Source: Paraburkholderia fungorum (GTDB taxonomy: Bacteria; Pseudomonadota; Gammaproteobacteria; Burkholderiales; Burkholderiaceae). Taken from it: a DNA stretch of 64,000 bases. This document shows positions 27,534-35,671 of this stretch, piece after piece. The notes under the pieces were generated by a model. The model was not told the origin of the DNA, made no database searches, and saw only the letters and a program-made list of their open reading frames with translations. Position numbers and translations under genes: made by a program. The stretch spans positions 62,001 to 126,000 of the forward strand of contig NZ_MCAS01000001.1 in NCBI RefSeq assembly GCF_003610895.1, written 5' to 3'. Each line of letters opens with the position of its first letter. Positions within the stretch are counted from its first letter, which is position 1.

Positions 27534-29470
27534 AGCCCCTCCTTGATCGCCGTACCCCGGGATGGCGATGGAGCACGCTCTTCCGCCTTATCCACCGTAT
27601 CGTCGCCAAACCGCTCACGAATAAAGCCGACGATACCCTGCGGAAACGCGATCACCAGCAGCAGGATCGCGAAGCCCAGCAACGCCTGCCAATAATCGGT
27701 TTGCCGCGCGACTGTGTCCTGCAGCCACGTGAACACGGCAGCGCCGACGATCGGCCCGGTCAAGGTCTGCAAGCCGCCGAGCAGCACCATCACGAGGCCA
27801 TCCACGGAACGGCTCACGCTGATCACCTCCGGTGAAATCGTCCCTTTGGAGAAGGCATAAAGCGATCCGGCAAGCCCGCAAAACAGCGACGCAACGACAA
27901 ACGCCGCCCACTGCACGCGTTTCACGTCGATACCGATCGCCTCGGCACGCAGCACCGAATCGCGCGACGCCCGCATCGCGTAGCCAAGCGGTAAGAACAG
28001 CATCTTGCGCAGCAGCCCTACCCCCAATACCGCACAGGCGAGCGTCAAATAATAGAAAGCCACCGGCGAGGACAACCAGTTCGACGGCCACAAGCCGAGA
28101 ATGCCGTTGCTCCCACCCGTTACATCGTCCCATTGGAATACCACCGACCAGACGATCTGCGCGAACGCGAGCGTCAGCATCGCGAGATAGACGCCTGAAA
28201 GCCGCACGCAAAACCAGCCGAACACGAGCGCGCCCGCCACCGCGAGCAAGGGGCCGAGCAGCAACGCGGCTTCCATCGGCAGATTCAACACCTTGAGAAA
28301 CAGCGCGGCGCCGTAAGCGCCCAGGCCGAAGTACGCGGCGTGGCCGAACGAATGCATGCCGCCAGGGCCCATGATGAAATGCAGACTCGTTGCGAAAAGC
28401 ACAGCGATCAGAATTTCGACCAGCAGCACAGGCATGTAGGGAAACGCATTGGCCGCAAGCGGCGCGAGTACCAGCACGAGCAAGGCAATCGCCGCCAGCC
28501 ATTTCAGACGCTTGCCCGCGGGCCTCAACGGCGCTTCAGGCGCGGCCATGCCGCGCACCGCGGCGCTCGCCTTGCCTAGCAGGCCCCAGGGCCGCACCAC
28601 CAGCACCACGGCCATCACGACAAATTCTGCAACGAGCGTAAAGCGGCTCAACGAGAGATCGACCCCGAACACCGACACATGGCCGATGCCGATGCAAAGC
28701 GCCTTGATCTCGGCGATCAGCAAGGCCGCGACGAACGCGCCCGGAATCGAGCCCATGCCGCCGACCACGACGACCACGAACGCATTGCCGATCGTCTCCA
28801 GATCCAGCGACAGATTCGCCGACATCCGCGGCCCTTGCAGCGCTCCGCCCAAACCAGCGAGAAACGCGCCGACGAAAAACACGCCGGTAAACAGCCATGC
28901 CTGATTGATGCCGAGCGCGCCGAGCATCTCGCGGTCCTGTGTCGCGGCGCGCACCAGCGTGCCCCAACGGGTACGCGTCAACGCATACCAGAGCAGCAGC
29001 AACACCACCGGCCCGATCACGATCAGCGCGATGTCGTAAGTGGGCAGCGGATGCCCGAGAAATTCGACCGCGCCGGCCAGATGCGGCGCGCGCGGTCCGA
29101 ACAGGTCCTCCGGGCCCCACAGCCATAGCGCGGCGTCGCGAAAGATCAGCACCAGCGCGAACGTCGCCAACAGATGAAACAACTCAGGGGCCTGGTAGAT
29201 GCGCCGTAACACGATCATTTCGACCAGCGCGCCGAGCACCGCCACCACCAGGGCGGCAGCCAGCACAGACAGCCAGAACCCGCCCGCCGTATGACCGAAG
29301 CGGCTCGTAATGCTATACGCGACGTAAATGCCGAACATATAGAACGAGCCGTGCGCGAAGTTGACGATGCGCGTCACGCCGAAGATCAGCGACAAACCGG
29401 CGGCAACGAGAAACAGCGTCGACGCGTCGGCGAGTCCGTTGACCAGCTGTACCAGCAAATTCGAAAGCAT
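27530..29470 (-). CDS. livHM: fused LivH-LivM permease of ABC importer
   Basis: A 646-aa permease made of a LivH half (about 1-290, opening QLVNGLADASTLFLVAAGLSLIFGVTRIVNFAHG) and a LivM half (about 325-620, with HFIMGPGGMHSFGHAAYFGLGAYGAALFLK). In most organisms these are two genes; here one polypeptide holds both permease domains. It is followed by the two ATPase genes with 4-bp overlaps and preceded by the AA_synth genes. The separate binding protein is encoded at the operon's end. Confidence 0.9.
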   Translation of the reverse strand: MLSNLLVQLVNGLADASTLFLVAAGLSLIFGVTRIVNFAHGSFYMFGIYVAYSITSRFGHTAGGFWLSVLAAALVVAVLGALVEMIVLRRIYQAPELFHLLATFALVLIFRDAALWLWGPEDLFGPRAPHLAGAVEFLGHPLPTYDIALIVIGPVVLLLLWYALTRTRWGTLVRAATQDREMLGALGINQAWLFTGVFFVGAFLAGLGGALQGPRMSANLSLDLETIGNAFVVVVVGGMGSIPGAFVAALLIAEIKALCIGIGHVSVFGVDLSLSRFTLVAEFVVMAVVLVVRPWGLLGKASAAVRGMAAPEAPLRPAGKRLKWLAAIALLVLVLAPLAANAFPYMPVLLVEILIAVLFATSLHFIMGPGGMHSFGHAAYFGLGAYGAALFLKVLNLPMEAALLLGPLLAVAGALVFGWFCVRLSGVYLAMLTLAFAQIVWSVVFQWDDVTGGSNGILGLWPSNWLSSPVAFYYLTLACAVLGVGLLRKMLFLPLGYAMRASRDSVLRAEAIGIDVKRVQWAAFVVASLFCGLAGSLYAFSKGTISPEVISVSRSVDGLVMVLLGGLQTLTGPIVGAAVFTWLQDTVARQTDYWQALLGFAILLLVIAFPQGIVGFIRERFGDDTVDKAEERAPSPSRGTAIKEGL

Positions 29471-29488
29471 CGCGACCCTTGAAAAAAC

Positions 29489-30073
29489 TCAGCGCAAACC
29501 GTCTTCGCCCTTGATCTCACTTACCTGCAGGCCGCCGATGCGCGGCAGCGGCCGGCCCGAGGCCGTCACGGCGACGGCCACGACGATCTCGTTGGCGCGT
29601 GGCGCGTCCGAGACCCGCGCCTCGATCGCGTCGAAATGACTGCGCACGAAGGCGGCGTCCTTGTGGCCGAGCGGCACGTCGATCGCCGTGCCGAGCGTAC
29701 CCATTTTCTTCGCCGACGGCACGAGCGCCGCGCCCTTTTCGACGGCGGCTCGCAGCGGCGCACCGAGTTTGGGATGCAGGATCGCCGCCGCATGCTCGAG
29801 TTCGCCCGCTTCGCCGACAATCGCGGCCTTGCCATAGCTTTGCGCCTCGCCCGGTTTAATGCCCAGCGCGTCGACGCATTTGTTGCCAAGCAGCGCCCCC
29901 AGTTCCTCGCCCGCTTCGATCAGCGCGTCGAGCTTCGCCTCATAACGGCCCGCGTAGGGATTATCGATCACCGCGATCGCGACCGCGCGGCGGGCCGGCG
30001 GATCGATAGTCTGCCCCATTTCAATGCGTGTTTCATCGACCTGCACGATCAGCTTGCGAAGCTTGATTGCCAT
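29489..30073 (-). CDS. AA_synth-family (PF06684-like) protein 1
   Basis: Cytoplasmic protein of 194 aa, starting MAIKLRKLIVQVDETRIEMG. It is clearly homologous to the next gene in the operon: both share NPxxGRYEA, SYGKxAIVG, GELEH, a KK pair, RSHFDAIEARV and a GxDGLR end. The family carries the uninformative name amino acid synthesis; no activity is known to me. Conserved Ser-Tyr-Gly-Lys and Glu-x-Glu-His suggest a catalytic or ligand site. Its fixed place between the UPF0280 gene and the importer implies a step in the same pathway. ATG preceded by CCGGAGAATG. Confidence 0.7.
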   Translation of the reverse strand: MAIKLRKLIVQVDETRIEMGQTIDPPARRAVAIAVIDNPYAGRYEAKLDALIEAGEELGALLGNKCVDALGIKPGEAQSYGKAAIVGEAGELEHAAAILHPKLGAPLRAAVEKGAALVPSAKKMGTLGTAIDVPLGHKDAAFVRSHFDAIEARVSDAPRANEIVVAVAVTASGRPLPRIGGLQVSEIKGEDGLR

Positions 30074-30180
30074 TTCATTCTCCGGGTTTCGATGCGTGTT
30101 CTGCCTGACTGCATCGGCTCATTGCACGAGCGCATTGCGTCAACTTGATGTCTCACCACCTTGGATGGATCAAGCGCCGC

Positions 30181-30771
30181 TCAGCGCAAGCCGTCCTTGC
30201 CCACAATCGCCTCCTTCGCAAGCCCGCCGACCCGCGCATGCACGCGCTGGCCCGTGCTCATCACGAGGATATACACCAGTTCGTCCGCGGCAGGGGCGCC
30301 GGGCACCCGCACTTCGATTGCATCGAAATGACTGCGCACGTAGCTCGCGTTGACATGCGTCAGCGGCACGTCGAGCGCGGTGGACGGCGCGCCGACTTTC
30401 TTGGTCGACGGCACGATGGCGTTGGTCGGTACGCCATTTTTCTCGAGCAATTCACGCATCGCATAGCCGCCGGGCACATGCCACAGCGCGCCATGCTCGA
30501 GTTCGCCACGCGAGCCGACGATTGCACCCTTACCGTAGCTTTCAATCGACGCATGCGGCACCGCCATCGCCGCCAGCAGCCGTTGCGCCATGTCGAAGCC
30601 GATCGGCTTGAGCGCTTCCATGGCGTGTTCGATTCTGGCTTCGTAGCGGCCGGCGAACGGATTCGTCATCACCGCGGCAATCGCGCCGCGCCGCAGCGGC
30701 TCTGCGGGTGCGGGGCCGAACTCGTGAAAAATGTCTTCGACGTGCGTCAGCACGCGGCGTATTTCGAACAC
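30181..30771 (-). CDS. AA_synth-family (PF06684-like) protein 2
   Basis: Paralogue (196 aa) of the following gene, sharing the motifs NPFAGRYEARIEH, SYGKGAIVG, RGELEHGA, TKKVG and RSHFDAIEVRV. The start is GTG at 30771 (MFEIRRVLTHVED) with GGAGG a few bases upstream, inside the last 25 bp of the UPF0280 gene. Two tandem family members in one operon point to a heteromer or to two related reactions. No function can be assigned from sequence. Confidence 0.7.
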   Translation of the reverse strand: MFEIRRVLTHVEDIFHEFGPAPAEPLRRGAIAAVMTNPFAGRYEARIEHAMEALKPIGFDMAQRLLAAMAVPHASIESYGKGAIVGSRGELEHGALWHVPGGYAMRELLEKNGVPTNAIVPSTKKVGAPSTALDVPLTHVNASYVRSHFDAIEVRVPGAPAADELVYILVMSTGQRVHARVGGLAKEAIVGKDGLR

Positions 30772-31715
30772 GGAGCCTCCATTGTCATTTCAGCGCGATT
30801 CCCGAACAACGCGCCCTGGTAATGCGTACCCGCCACACGCGCCCGTCCTTGCAGGAACAGCGCGGCGCCTTCGATCAAACCTTGTTCCAGCAACCGCCGC
30901 GCCGTATCGACACCACGGGCCAGCGCGAAATCGATCAACGGTTGGGGCAAGGAGGGCACGTCGACCGTCACGAGCATGTCGCCCAGATCGCTGTCGTCCT
31001 TCAAAGAGGAGGCCGGCCGGCGCGCGATGCGCGCATGGTCGAGATTGACCGCGTTAGCGATTATCGTCGCGGCAGCGTCGGCGGTGGCGGCGTTGCGGGC
31101 GAGCACCGTCACGCTGTCGGCGATACCAAGGCTGAAGCTGCGCCCGCGCCAGCCGCTGGTCGCGATGCCGCGAATCGGCAAGGCGGCCCCAAGCGTCAGG
31201 TTGGCGTCCAAAGCCAGATCGTCCGAGAGCCGCGCACCGGAGAACGCCGCCAGATCGGCGAACACGCCCACGCGGTACTGTTGCCCTTCAGTCATATGGA
31301 GGGCGATGTCGCCGCCGTTGTTGATGAAGGCTCGCGCTATGCCTTCGCGCGCGAACGCCGTGATCAGCTCATCCGCGACGCTGCCGGCAACGGCCGCCAT
31401 CGGCGTGATGTAACGCGCACGGTGAGGGTGGCACGCGTTCCACATGCGGCGCGCAACGGGTCCCTTCAGCGCGCAGTCAGCTGGCGACACATGGCTCGGT
31501 ACAGGCTGCCGCAGCAGCGTCAACTCGCCGACCAGTTCAGGCAACAACTCGACAAAGCGCGCCCAGCAGACCTCATACGCGGCTTGCACCGCCGAGGGCT
31601 CGCCGTCCGCGCTGAGGATCAGATCGATCGGCCCATGCTGCCAATGCCAGCGGGCCGCGTCGAGCTGGGTGCGAGTTGCGTTCATGGGGTTCGTCGGGTT
31701 TGTCGTACCGGTCAT
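30747..31715 (-). CDS. UPF0280 family, ApbE-like protein
   Basis: A 322-aa cytoplasmic protein. The family is structurally related to ApbE flavin transferases; the segment FINNGGDIALHM recalls the ApbE GGD region, and a DLGDMLVTVDVPSLP element lies towards the C-terminus. It immediately follows the reductase gene (10-bp gap). E. barkeri 6-hydroxynicotinate reductase has been reported to carry covalent flavin, so I infer that this protein attaches flavin to the adjacent reductase. The start at 31715 lacks a clear ribosome site; ATG 31685 is the alternative. Confidence 0.7.
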   Translation of the reverse strand: MTGTTNPTNPMNATRTQLDAARWHWQHGPIDLILSADGEPSAVQAAYEVCWARFVELLPELVGELTLLRQPVPSHVSPADCALKGPVARRMWNACHPHRARYITPMAAVAGSVADELITAFAREGIARAFINNGGDIALHMTEGQQYRVGVFADLAAFSGARLSDDLALDANLTLGAALPIRGIATSGWRGRSFSLGIADSVTVLARNAATADAAATIIANAVNLDHARIARRPASSLKDDSDLGDMLVTVDVPSLPQPLIDFALARGVDTARRLLEQGLIEGAALFLQGRARVAGTHYQGALFGNRAEMTMEAPCSKYAAC

Positions 31716-31725
31716 GGAGTGGCAG

Positions 31726-33330
31726 TTAGCCGAGCGTCGGCGGCATGGCAGGTGGCCACGGATTGTCCGGATTGCGCGCCAGCGTTCTGCGCGCGAGCGG
31801 CGCCCCTTCCGTATGATCCGGCCCGTTCGCCAGGACGCTTGCCAACGAACGCACCGCGTCGAGATGGCCGCCGAGATCGCGATACGCGTCGTACGTCATG
31901 GTGAATTCGATCGGCGCGACGATCGCGGGCGTCGGTACGGTGCCAAACGATCGGTCCGGCATGCGCGAAACATCCACCATCACGGTGATGCCGCCGCCCG
32001 GCCATACATAGGCGGGCGCTCCGCCACAGGTGACGTTGACCCGTTTCTGTTTGATGGCGCGCGTGAGCAGGACCGGATTTTCCGTTGCGCCCGCTCGCAA
32101 GCTGCCGCCCGCGCCGCCGAGAAACAGCACCGTCGCAAGTGAGGGCTCGCAGTTCTCGCCGATCCGTTCGACCGTGCGGCGCACGGCGTCCGGCATGGCC
32201 GCGATACGCGGCACGAGGTTCTGATCGAGCTCATACCACTGCGCGTGTTCGCCGGTGGTGGACACCATCAGTAAGCGCATACCCGGCTTCGCCACGGCAG
32301 GATCGAAACCTTCGACAATGGCGAGCGGGTCCTGAATGTCGGTGCCGCCCCAACCCGTGCCAGGATTGGCGACCTGGAAATAGCGGCCCGGCGTCGATTT
32401 GCGTCCGCGAATCTTCAGACCTGAGCGCGTCATGCCGAGGCAGCGGCCCGCCTGGTGTTCAGTCAGCACGCCGGTGATGTGATCGTCGACCACCACCACT
32501 TCGTCGGCGTGACCGAACCACTGCTTGGCGAAGATACCAATGGTGGCAGACCCGCAGCCCACCCGCATGCGCTGCTCTTCCACGCCGTCGACAATCGGCG
32601 CCGCGCCTGCCCGGATCGCGAGACTCGCCCCGCCGTCGATGGTCAACTCCACCGCTTCCTTGTTGCCGAGCGCGAGCATCATGTCGCACGTGACACGGCC
32701 TTCTTTCTTGCTGCCGCCGGTCAGGTGATGAACGCCGCCGAGGCTCAGCATCTGCGAGCCGTATTCGGCCGTGGTCACATGGCCGACGATCTCGCCGTGA
32801 CAGCGCACGTTCGATTGCTCCGGCCCAAGAAAGCGGTCGGTATCGATCTTCACCTTGAAACTGCAGTAGCTGAAAATGCCCTCGGTAACGACCGTCACCA
32901 TGTCGACGTCGTCGAGCTTCGAGGCAACAATGAAAGGCGCGGGCTTGTAGTCGGGATACGTGGACGATGCGCCAACGCCGGTAACGAACAGCCCCTGTTG
33001 CGCAGCCAGATCGTGTACTTCAGACGATGCACCAAATTCGACCGTGGCCTGTGCGCTGCTCGCGCTCGCCTCGGGCAGAGGGACGCGCGACAGAAACACC
33101 ACGGGGTCGACACGAATCAGCCGCCCGTCCGCATTCGCATAACGATCGCACGCGCCCGTGCGGCCTGCCGATATCTGGCACAACACCGGACATGCATTGC
33201 ATTCGATCTTGTTCGACGCCATGCGCTCGCTGCGCGGCATCGCTTTCTCGAGCACGGTCGGACCTGGTGTCGAGGCGGTTTCGCCGTCGACGCGCTCCGC
33301 ACCGAAATCGACCTTCGTATGTTCTGTCAT
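31726..33330 (-). CDS. 6-hydroxynicotinate reductase-like iron-sulfur flavoprotein
   Basis: A 534-aa protein resembling Hnr of Eubacterium barkeri, which reduces 6-hydroxynicotinate to 1,4,5,6-tetrahydro-6-oxonicotinate. An N-terminal cluster motif has Cys at about 44, 47, 51 and 61 (ECNACPVLCQISAGRTGACD), fitting a [4Fe-4S] site. Gly-rich segments follow (HHLTGGSKKEG, LFLGGAGGSLRAGATE, CGGAPAYVWPGGG). No canonical ApbE target motif (DxxTGAT-like) is seen; GASST (~120) and AGATEN are the nearest. First gene of the operon; start MTEHTK at 33330, with an in-frame ATG at 33354 also possible. Having this enzyme beside a NicAB-like hydroxylase is unusual for an aerobe-type genome. Confidence 0.78.
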   Translation of the reverse strand: MTEHTKVDFGAERVDGETASTPGPTVLEKAMPRSERMASNKIECNACPVLCQISAGRTGACDRYANADGRLIRVDPVVFLSRVPLPEASASSAQATVEFGASSEVHDLAAQQGLFVTGVGASSTYPDYKPAPFIVASKLDDVDMVTVVTEGIFSYCSFKVKIDTDRFLGPEQSNVRCHGEIVGHVTTAEYGSQMLSLGGVHHLTGGSKKEGRVTCDMMLALGNKEAVELTIDGGASLAIRAGAAPIVDGVEEQRMRVGCGSATIGIFAKQWFGHADEVVVVDDHITGVLTEHQAGRCLGMTRSGLKIRGRKSTPGRYFQVANPGTGWGGTDIQDPLAIVEGFDPAVAKPGMRLLMVSTTGEHAQWYELDQNLVPRIAAMPDAVRRTVERIGENCEPSLATVLFLGGAGGSLRAGATENPVLLTRAIKQKRVNVTCGGAPAYVWPGGGITVMVDVSRMPDRSFGTVPTPAIVAPIEFTMTYDAYRDLGGHLDAVRSLASVLANGPDHTEGAPLARRTLARNPDNPWPPAMPPTLG

Positions 33331-33745
33331 GGTGGGGTTCCCATACGACGACATTACAATCGATCCTGCCCGGCTGACGAATCGCCCCTGTTCAAAGGGA
33401 CTTTCGCGTGATCCGCATTTTTTCCATGTTGCGGTCACTCACCGTTCGTGTAGTATCTGCTACACCAAACTTGCATGAAATCTACTCGATCAAAATAGAC
33501 TGCGCAACGAGTTTCCCGGTGAAGGCCCGAATGCTGCGACGCGGCATAGCCATACGAATCGCGCTTCAAATCTACGCCGAAGCACGTGATCGTGCCGGGC
33601 ATTTCGTCACGCCTGATCTGGGCTGTATGATGAAGACGCGCCGTGTTCGAGCGTACCTGAGTGTGACTGCGTGTGACTGTGATTGACTTAGCGGTTGCGG
33701 CACATGCCGTTCAACCCGACGCTAACAAAGAGATCCGAGACCGCC
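33331..33745. other. divergent promoter region, reductase operon / TetR gene
   Basis: No credible gene in these 415 bp. It must contain promoters for both the leftward catabolic operon and the rightward TetR gene. The dyad at 33448-33465 is the only clear operator-like sequence. Confidence 0.55.
33448..33465. promoter_or_regulatory. GTGTAG-N6-CTACAC dyad, candidate TetR operator
   Basis: A perfect 6-bp inverted repeat with a 6-nt spacer, about 118 bp before the reductase start and 280 bp before the TetR gene. Size and symmetry suit a TetR dimer. Function inferred from position. Confidence 0.5.
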
Positions 33746-34447
33746 ATGAGTCCCACTGCTGCCCGTAAGCCGGGCGCTATCGGCATCCGAGCGAAACAGG
33801 CGCAAGACACCCGCGCCAAGATACTCAAAGCGGCCATCAAGGTCTTTGCCAAGCAAGGCTTTGCAAGCGGCCGGGTTGAAAGTATTTCGAAGGCCGCGCG
33901 TTCGCACGACCGGATGATCTATTACTACTTCGGCAGCAAGGAGCAGTTGTTTGTCGAGGTCCTGGAGACGATCTACACGCAGTTCAACGAAGCCGAAAGC
34001 AGGCTCGATCTCGATCTGGACGATCCCGTGCATGGCCTCGAACAGATGGTCGAATTCGTCTGGCAGTACTACCTGGATCATCCCGAGTTCGTCACGCTGC
34101 TGTCGAGCGAGAATCTGCACCAGGGCAAGCACGCGAAGAAATCGTCGAAGCTGAAGGAGATTTCCGGCTACGCGATTTCGGTCGTGCAGAAGTTGCTGGA
34201 CGCGGGCAAGGCGCAAAACGTCTTTCGTGACGACGTCAAAGCGCGTGATGTGTACCTGATGATCGCGTCGCTCGGCTATTTCTATAACGCCAATCAATAC
34301 ACGCTGGGTGCGTTTCTCGGTGAACCGCTGATGGACAAGGCCGCCCTCGCGCATTGGCACGAGGTCATCAAGGACACGGTGTTGCGCGCGGTGCGCCTGC
34401 AGTTGCCGGCCGACACCGCGGTGAAAAAAGAGAGCAGGATTGCCTGA
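33746..34447 (+). CDS. TetR/AcrR-family regulator
   Basis: A 233-aa one-domain-sensor regulator. The HTH (about 22-70) reads DTRAKILKAAIKVFAKQGF, then RVESISKAARSHDRMIYYYFGSKEQLFVEV, with the typical YYYF-x-SK end. The C-terminal part is a helical ligand domain (LDHPEFVTLLSSENLHQG, a TetR_C-like segment). It is divergent from the nicotinate-type operon and convergent with pcaC, so the former is the likelier target. Start ATG 33746 chosen as the last one before the HTH; no strong ribosome site. Confidence 0.88.
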   Translation: MSPTAARKPGAIGIRAKQAQDTRAKILKAAIKVFAKQGFASGRVESISKAARSHDRMIYYYFGSKEQLFVEVLETIYTQFNEAESRLDLDLDDPVHGLEQMVEFVWQYYLDHPEFVTLLSSENLHQGKHAKKSSKLKEISGYAISVVQKLLDAGKAQNVFRDDVKARDVYLMIASLGYFYNANQYTLGAFLGEPLMDKAALAHWHEVIKDTVLRAVRLQLPADTAVKKESRIA

Positions 34448-34482
34448 AGCGCGTTTCGTCTGACGTACGCTTCAGGCTGCCA

Positions 34483-34878
34483 TTAAGGCTTCGCCGCTGC
34501 GGCGTCGTCTTCGCGGAACAGTTTATCGGCCAGGTGGAAGGCCGAGTTGGCTGCCGGCACGCCGCAATAGATCGCGGTTTGCAACAGGACTTCCTTGATC
34601 TGCTCACGCGTCACGCCGTTGTTTTTCGCGGCGCGCAGATGCAATGCGAGCTCTTCGCTGCGATTGAGCGCGACCATCATCGCGATGGTCAGCAGGCTGC
34701 GCGTGTGCCGCGGCAAACCTTCGCGCGTCCAGATTTCGCCCCATGCGTAGCGGGTGATCAGATTCTGGAACTCCTCCGTCAACTCCGTGCGATTCGCAAG
34801 CGAGCGGTCTACGTGCGCGCTGCCCAGCACCGCGCGACGCACGCCGAGTCCGGCTTCGTAGCGGTCTTCGTCGTTCAT
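34483..34878 (-). CDS. pcaC: 4-carboxymuconolactone decarboxylase
   Basis: A 131-aa CMD-family protein that decarboxylates 4-carboxymuconolactone to 3-oxoadipate enol-lactone. Typical features: FQNLITRYAWGEIWTREGLPRHTRSLLTIAMMVALNR, and the HLRAAKNNGVTREQIKEVLLQTAIYCGVPAAN helix. Last gene of pcaBDC; its start overlaps the pcaD stop by 4 bp. Confidence 0.95.
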   Translation of the reverse strand: MNDEDRYEAGLGVRRAVLGSAHVDRSLANRTELTEEFQNLITRYAWGEIWTREGLPRHTRSLLTIAMMVALNRSEELALHLRAAKNNGVTREQIKEVLLQTAIYCGVPAANSAFHLADKLFREDDAAAAKP

Positions 34879-35666
34879 TTCTGCTCCGTCAGGAAGTCGA
34901 GCACGGTCTTCGTGAAGATCTCGGCCTTCTCGATGTTGGAAATGTGCGCGGCGTCCAGTTCGACATAACGCGCGCCCGGAAGCGCTTGCGCCAGTTCACG
35001 GCCCTGGGCCGGCGTGGCGGCCAGATCGTGCGTGCCGCTGATCACCAGCGCGGGCACCTTGATGCCGGGGACCTCGGGGCGCAGATCGGTGGCGTCGATG
35101 GCCTCGCAATTCGATGCGTAGCCTTCCTTGTCGGTGTGAACGAACACGTCGCGGATCATGGCCAGCACCACCGGTTCGCGTTCGATGTACTCGGCGGTGA
35201 ACCAGCGCGGCAAGACCGCGTCGGCCAGCGCGAGCATGCCTTCCGTGCGGGCCCGCGCGGCGCGCGGCACCCACACTTCCGGCGACCCGATGCGCGCCGC
35301 CGTGTTGCACAGCACGACGCGCTCGAGACGGTTCGCGTGACGCGCGGCCAGGGCGACGCCGGTGAGACCGCCCATCGACACGCCGCAGAAATTCGCGCGT
35401 GTGATTTTCAGCGTGTCCATCAGACCGAGCACGTCGCCGGCTAATTGTTCGATCGTGTACGGCCCCTTCGGCGCTTCCGAATGACCATGACCGCGCGTGT
35501 CGTAGCGCAGCACGCGGAAGTGTCTGGACAGCGCCGCGACCTGCGGCGTCCACATCGACAGATCGCTGCCGAGTGAATTCGACAACACGATCCACGGCGC
35601 GTTGCCGTGGCGGTCACCGTCGATTCGATAGTGCAGCTCGGTACCGTTGACTGCGGCGTAAGGCAT
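34875..35666 (-). CDS. pcaD: 3-oxoadipate enol-lactonase
   Basis: Alpha/beta hydrolase of 263 aa that opens the enol-lactone to 3-oxoadipate. The nucleophile Ser97 is in FCGVSMGG, the acid in SGTHDLAATP and the His in DAAHISNIEK. The start MPYAAVNGTELHYRIDG at 35666 matches the family; the longer open frame upstream runs into pcaB and is noise. It begins 6 bp after the pcaB stop and overlaps pcaC by 4 bp. Confidence 0.95.
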   Translation of the reverse strand: MPYAAVNGTELHYRIDGDRHGNAPWIVLSNSLGSDLSMWTPQVAALSRHFRVLRYDTRGHGHSEAPKGPYTIEQLAGDVLGLMDTLKITRANFCGVSMGGLTGVALAARHANRLERVVLCNTAARIGSPEVWVPRAARARTEGMLALADAVLPRWFTAEYIEREPVVLAMIRDVFVHTDKEGYASNCEAIDATDLRPEVPGIKVPALVISGTHDLAATPAQGRELAQALPGARYVELDAAHISNIEKAEIFTKTVLDFLTEQK

Positions 35667-35671
35667 GCCGG

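Noticed and set aside
26014..29470. Leucine/isoleucine/valine import as the role of the Liv-type transporter
   Set aside because: The genes overlap and are embedded in a catabolic operon for an N-heterocycle; family name does not fix the substrate.
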